Of a DNA stretch of 64,000 bases, positions 51,901 to 54,900 are shown in pieces; position 1 is the first letter of the stretch, and the number at the start of each line of letters is the position of its first letter. The DNA is from Odobenus rosmarus divergens. Taxonomy: Eukaryota; Chordata; Mammalia; Carnivora; Odobenidae. Below the pieces are notes generated by a model that saw nothing but the letters and a program-made list of their open reading frames with translations, was not told the origin of the DNA and made no database searches. The stretch is taken from positions 3,224,484-3,288,483 of the forward strand of contig NW_004450397.1 in assembly GCF_000321225.1 (NCBI RefSeq), read 5' to 3'. The position numbers and the translations under genes are program-made.

Positions 51901-54900
51901 ATCATGAGCCCTCCATATATTTCACAGTACAGACCAGTGACAGAGACAGGCTAATTTCAGGTATAATAGTGATTACGTTCCCCATTTTAAGTTGTTTAGG
52001 TATTTACAGAGCCAATTATACTTAGTTATAATGTTTAATGGGTTCTTCCTAACAATTAATTCTTATAACCCTGTGAGGTGAGGACCTTTTAACTTTACCT
52101 TCCCCTTTAAGATTCTGTCACAAAAGCTATACTCTGCCTTCCAGAGTGACGCAACTTCTAAGTGAATAGAGCAAGACAGGATCCACTTAAGTCTTCTAGT
52201 CATTCATCCATACCTCTTTCTTAACATTACACATAAACTCACTCCAGAATGATTTCTCCACTCATTTTTGCAAGGGTTGCAAAAAGCAGTAAAGAGAAAG
52301 CAACAAGAATCAGAGAGATTGCTGACACAGGCATCAATATGTCATCCTAATTTTTACATCCCTTCCCTGCTCCAACTACTCTAAAAATATGTATCTATAC
52401 ATAGAAAATTCATTTTTGACTTATCTCCACTGGATATATGACTCTGTGCTGCCTCACAAAATTCTGAAATTTCATTCCATATGAGAAAGAGAACTTGGGA
52501 GTTTCAATACAATGAAGTGGTATTTTTGAGAATAGCATTGTTACTCTAGATATTAAAGAATTTAACTGATCCAATGAAGACTTTGTGCTTCTAGGAACTA
52601 ATATGTAAGAAATAGAATGGAATAAAATAACTTTCTCCAATTTACATACTGGTCTGATTTAGGGAGCCTTTAAATTGGAATTAACTGGGCATATCGGGGT
52701 TTTTTTTTATGCCAAATAGGGAGCTACAGGTATCTCAAATATTATTCTTGTTGGAACTGGACTTTCAACATCTAGATAAACTGAATGGGAAAGTCTTATA
52801 TTTTAGCCAGCACTGGCATAATTGCCTTGATGGGTAATAGTGTCTTTCTTGGAATTCTTTTTTATGTTGTCCTTCGGCTTATTTACATAAACCAGTTTAT
52901 TGAGATGCCTCACTTACACAGAATGTTAATTCAAAGGTAACTAACAGAGACATATTAAGCAGCAGCGGTTATGATCACTGGAATATGAATAAAAGTAAAG
53001 CTATGTCCTATATCCTATGTTCCATCCAGATGGAAGAAATGTCTACTGCATAAAACATAAATACATTATTTAAAATGCATATGTGTGCATGTGTGTATGA
53101 CAAAGAGAGACAGTGAGTGACAGAGACAGTCTATTAGCAAATGTTGAAAAATGATCCCTTTTTAATTTCTGAAGAGCACATAAAGCAAGGGTCAGCCAAA
53201 TAAATGTATGAATCTGGCTGAATGAAAGACAATAAGGAAAAGTGGGGATTGTAGTCAACAGAAGGGTACCCATTCTGCCTAAAGGCATTCAAATTCAATT
53301 TCCTAAAGTCCTTACACACACACACACACATACACACACACACATTTAGCTCACAGGCTGCCAGTTTATGCCTCTGATAGAATTTTTTTTTTTTTTTTTG
53401 CATTCTGGAATCTTAAAATATGAAGGATCTATAGGTAAACTCTCCAAACCATGCTAAAGAAAAGGATTTTACTACTTAGGGAGATGTTTTCCATAGCTCC
53501 AAATTTTCCAAAGGCATTATCTGTATGGATGAGGCAGCAAGTTTAGTGAGTATTAAAGCTTCATTTGCTGTCATACACCTTTTTTTCTTCCCTGTTTCAG
53601 AAAATTAGAAGATTATATATAATGCTACCTTATTTCTTACTAAAGGAAAATCTTAAATTTGATTAAGGCACTTAACAGAGAAATAAATAAATGTCCAAGA
53701 CCTTAAAAAATTCAGAATGTCTGAAAATTAAGCTTTTTTATGGAAGAGCTCCTGAGAAAAGAATCTTCCTGAGATACTACTCCAAATGGGAGGGGTCCCA
53801 AATCTCTTCCTACTTGGGAGATCCTTTTATTAACCTCAGAGGCATTTGTTCAACTGCTATTTATTATCAGTCCATTACAAAACTGAGTGAAATTACCTTT
53901 TCCAAACTAAGGATCCGGGCAAGGACTTGACTGCCATTGAAAGTATCTGTTCCAGTATTTTCCAAAACAGAACTTGGACTGGGAAATACTGTGGCTGTAA
54001 TAGAAGAAAGAACAGATTAGCATTCTAAACAGATACCCAAAATGGGCAGATTCACATAAGAATCCATAAATATCATTTGTGCCCTTACAACCCCCACAGC
54101 AAGAATGTGCTCAAATATGCATCTTCCATGAAAGTTTTGTATTGGCAAAATGGCAAATTCCGTCATTATTTCTTTTCACATAAAATTGTGATGGTTTTGG
54201 TTTGCTCTTGGGTTTTTTCCAAACACTTTAGATGTCATTTGCTTTCATTCCAGTTTATGTCATTAAACTTCATCACCAATATTATTGCCTAATAACGTGA
54301 ATCATTTCTGTGCAGGCCTAGAGGATTTGAGGTGCCTAACAAGCTCCACAGATCCATCATATCTAGCATCTGTTCAAAGGATCTGGCAATGCACATCTGG
54401 TGATAATGGTTTTCTTTTTAATTATTCAATTGGGAGGCTGAAATCTGCTTAGGATCATAAATTCTTTCCTCCCCAAAGTGTTTTCTGAAAGATATTTCAG
54501 ATCAAATAAATGGGATGAAGCAACTAGTCCAAACTACAGTATACTCTAATTAAGTAATTCTCAAAGTAGCTTCATCTAGTGCTATTTATGATGTGGCAGG
54601 GTGTTCCGGGTTAGGAGCATTAGCTAGAAGATTATGTTCATACCTATAGCATGGATGTTCAGTAAGCCAGTATGTTACCTTTTATAAATTTTGGACAGAA
54701 ATACTTTGTTATACTCACAGCAAAGAATCTTAGTATTCAAAGATACAGTGATCTATCATCAGGAGGGCCTAGGTTTTGTTATGATGCCTGTGGAGCTGAA
54801 GAATTTACCAACTGATTCCTCTGGATCAGGCAATACATTTGTGAGATGAGTGGCCAGGGTAGAAACATAATCTGTGGTTACTGAGCAAAGCAAAGCTTAC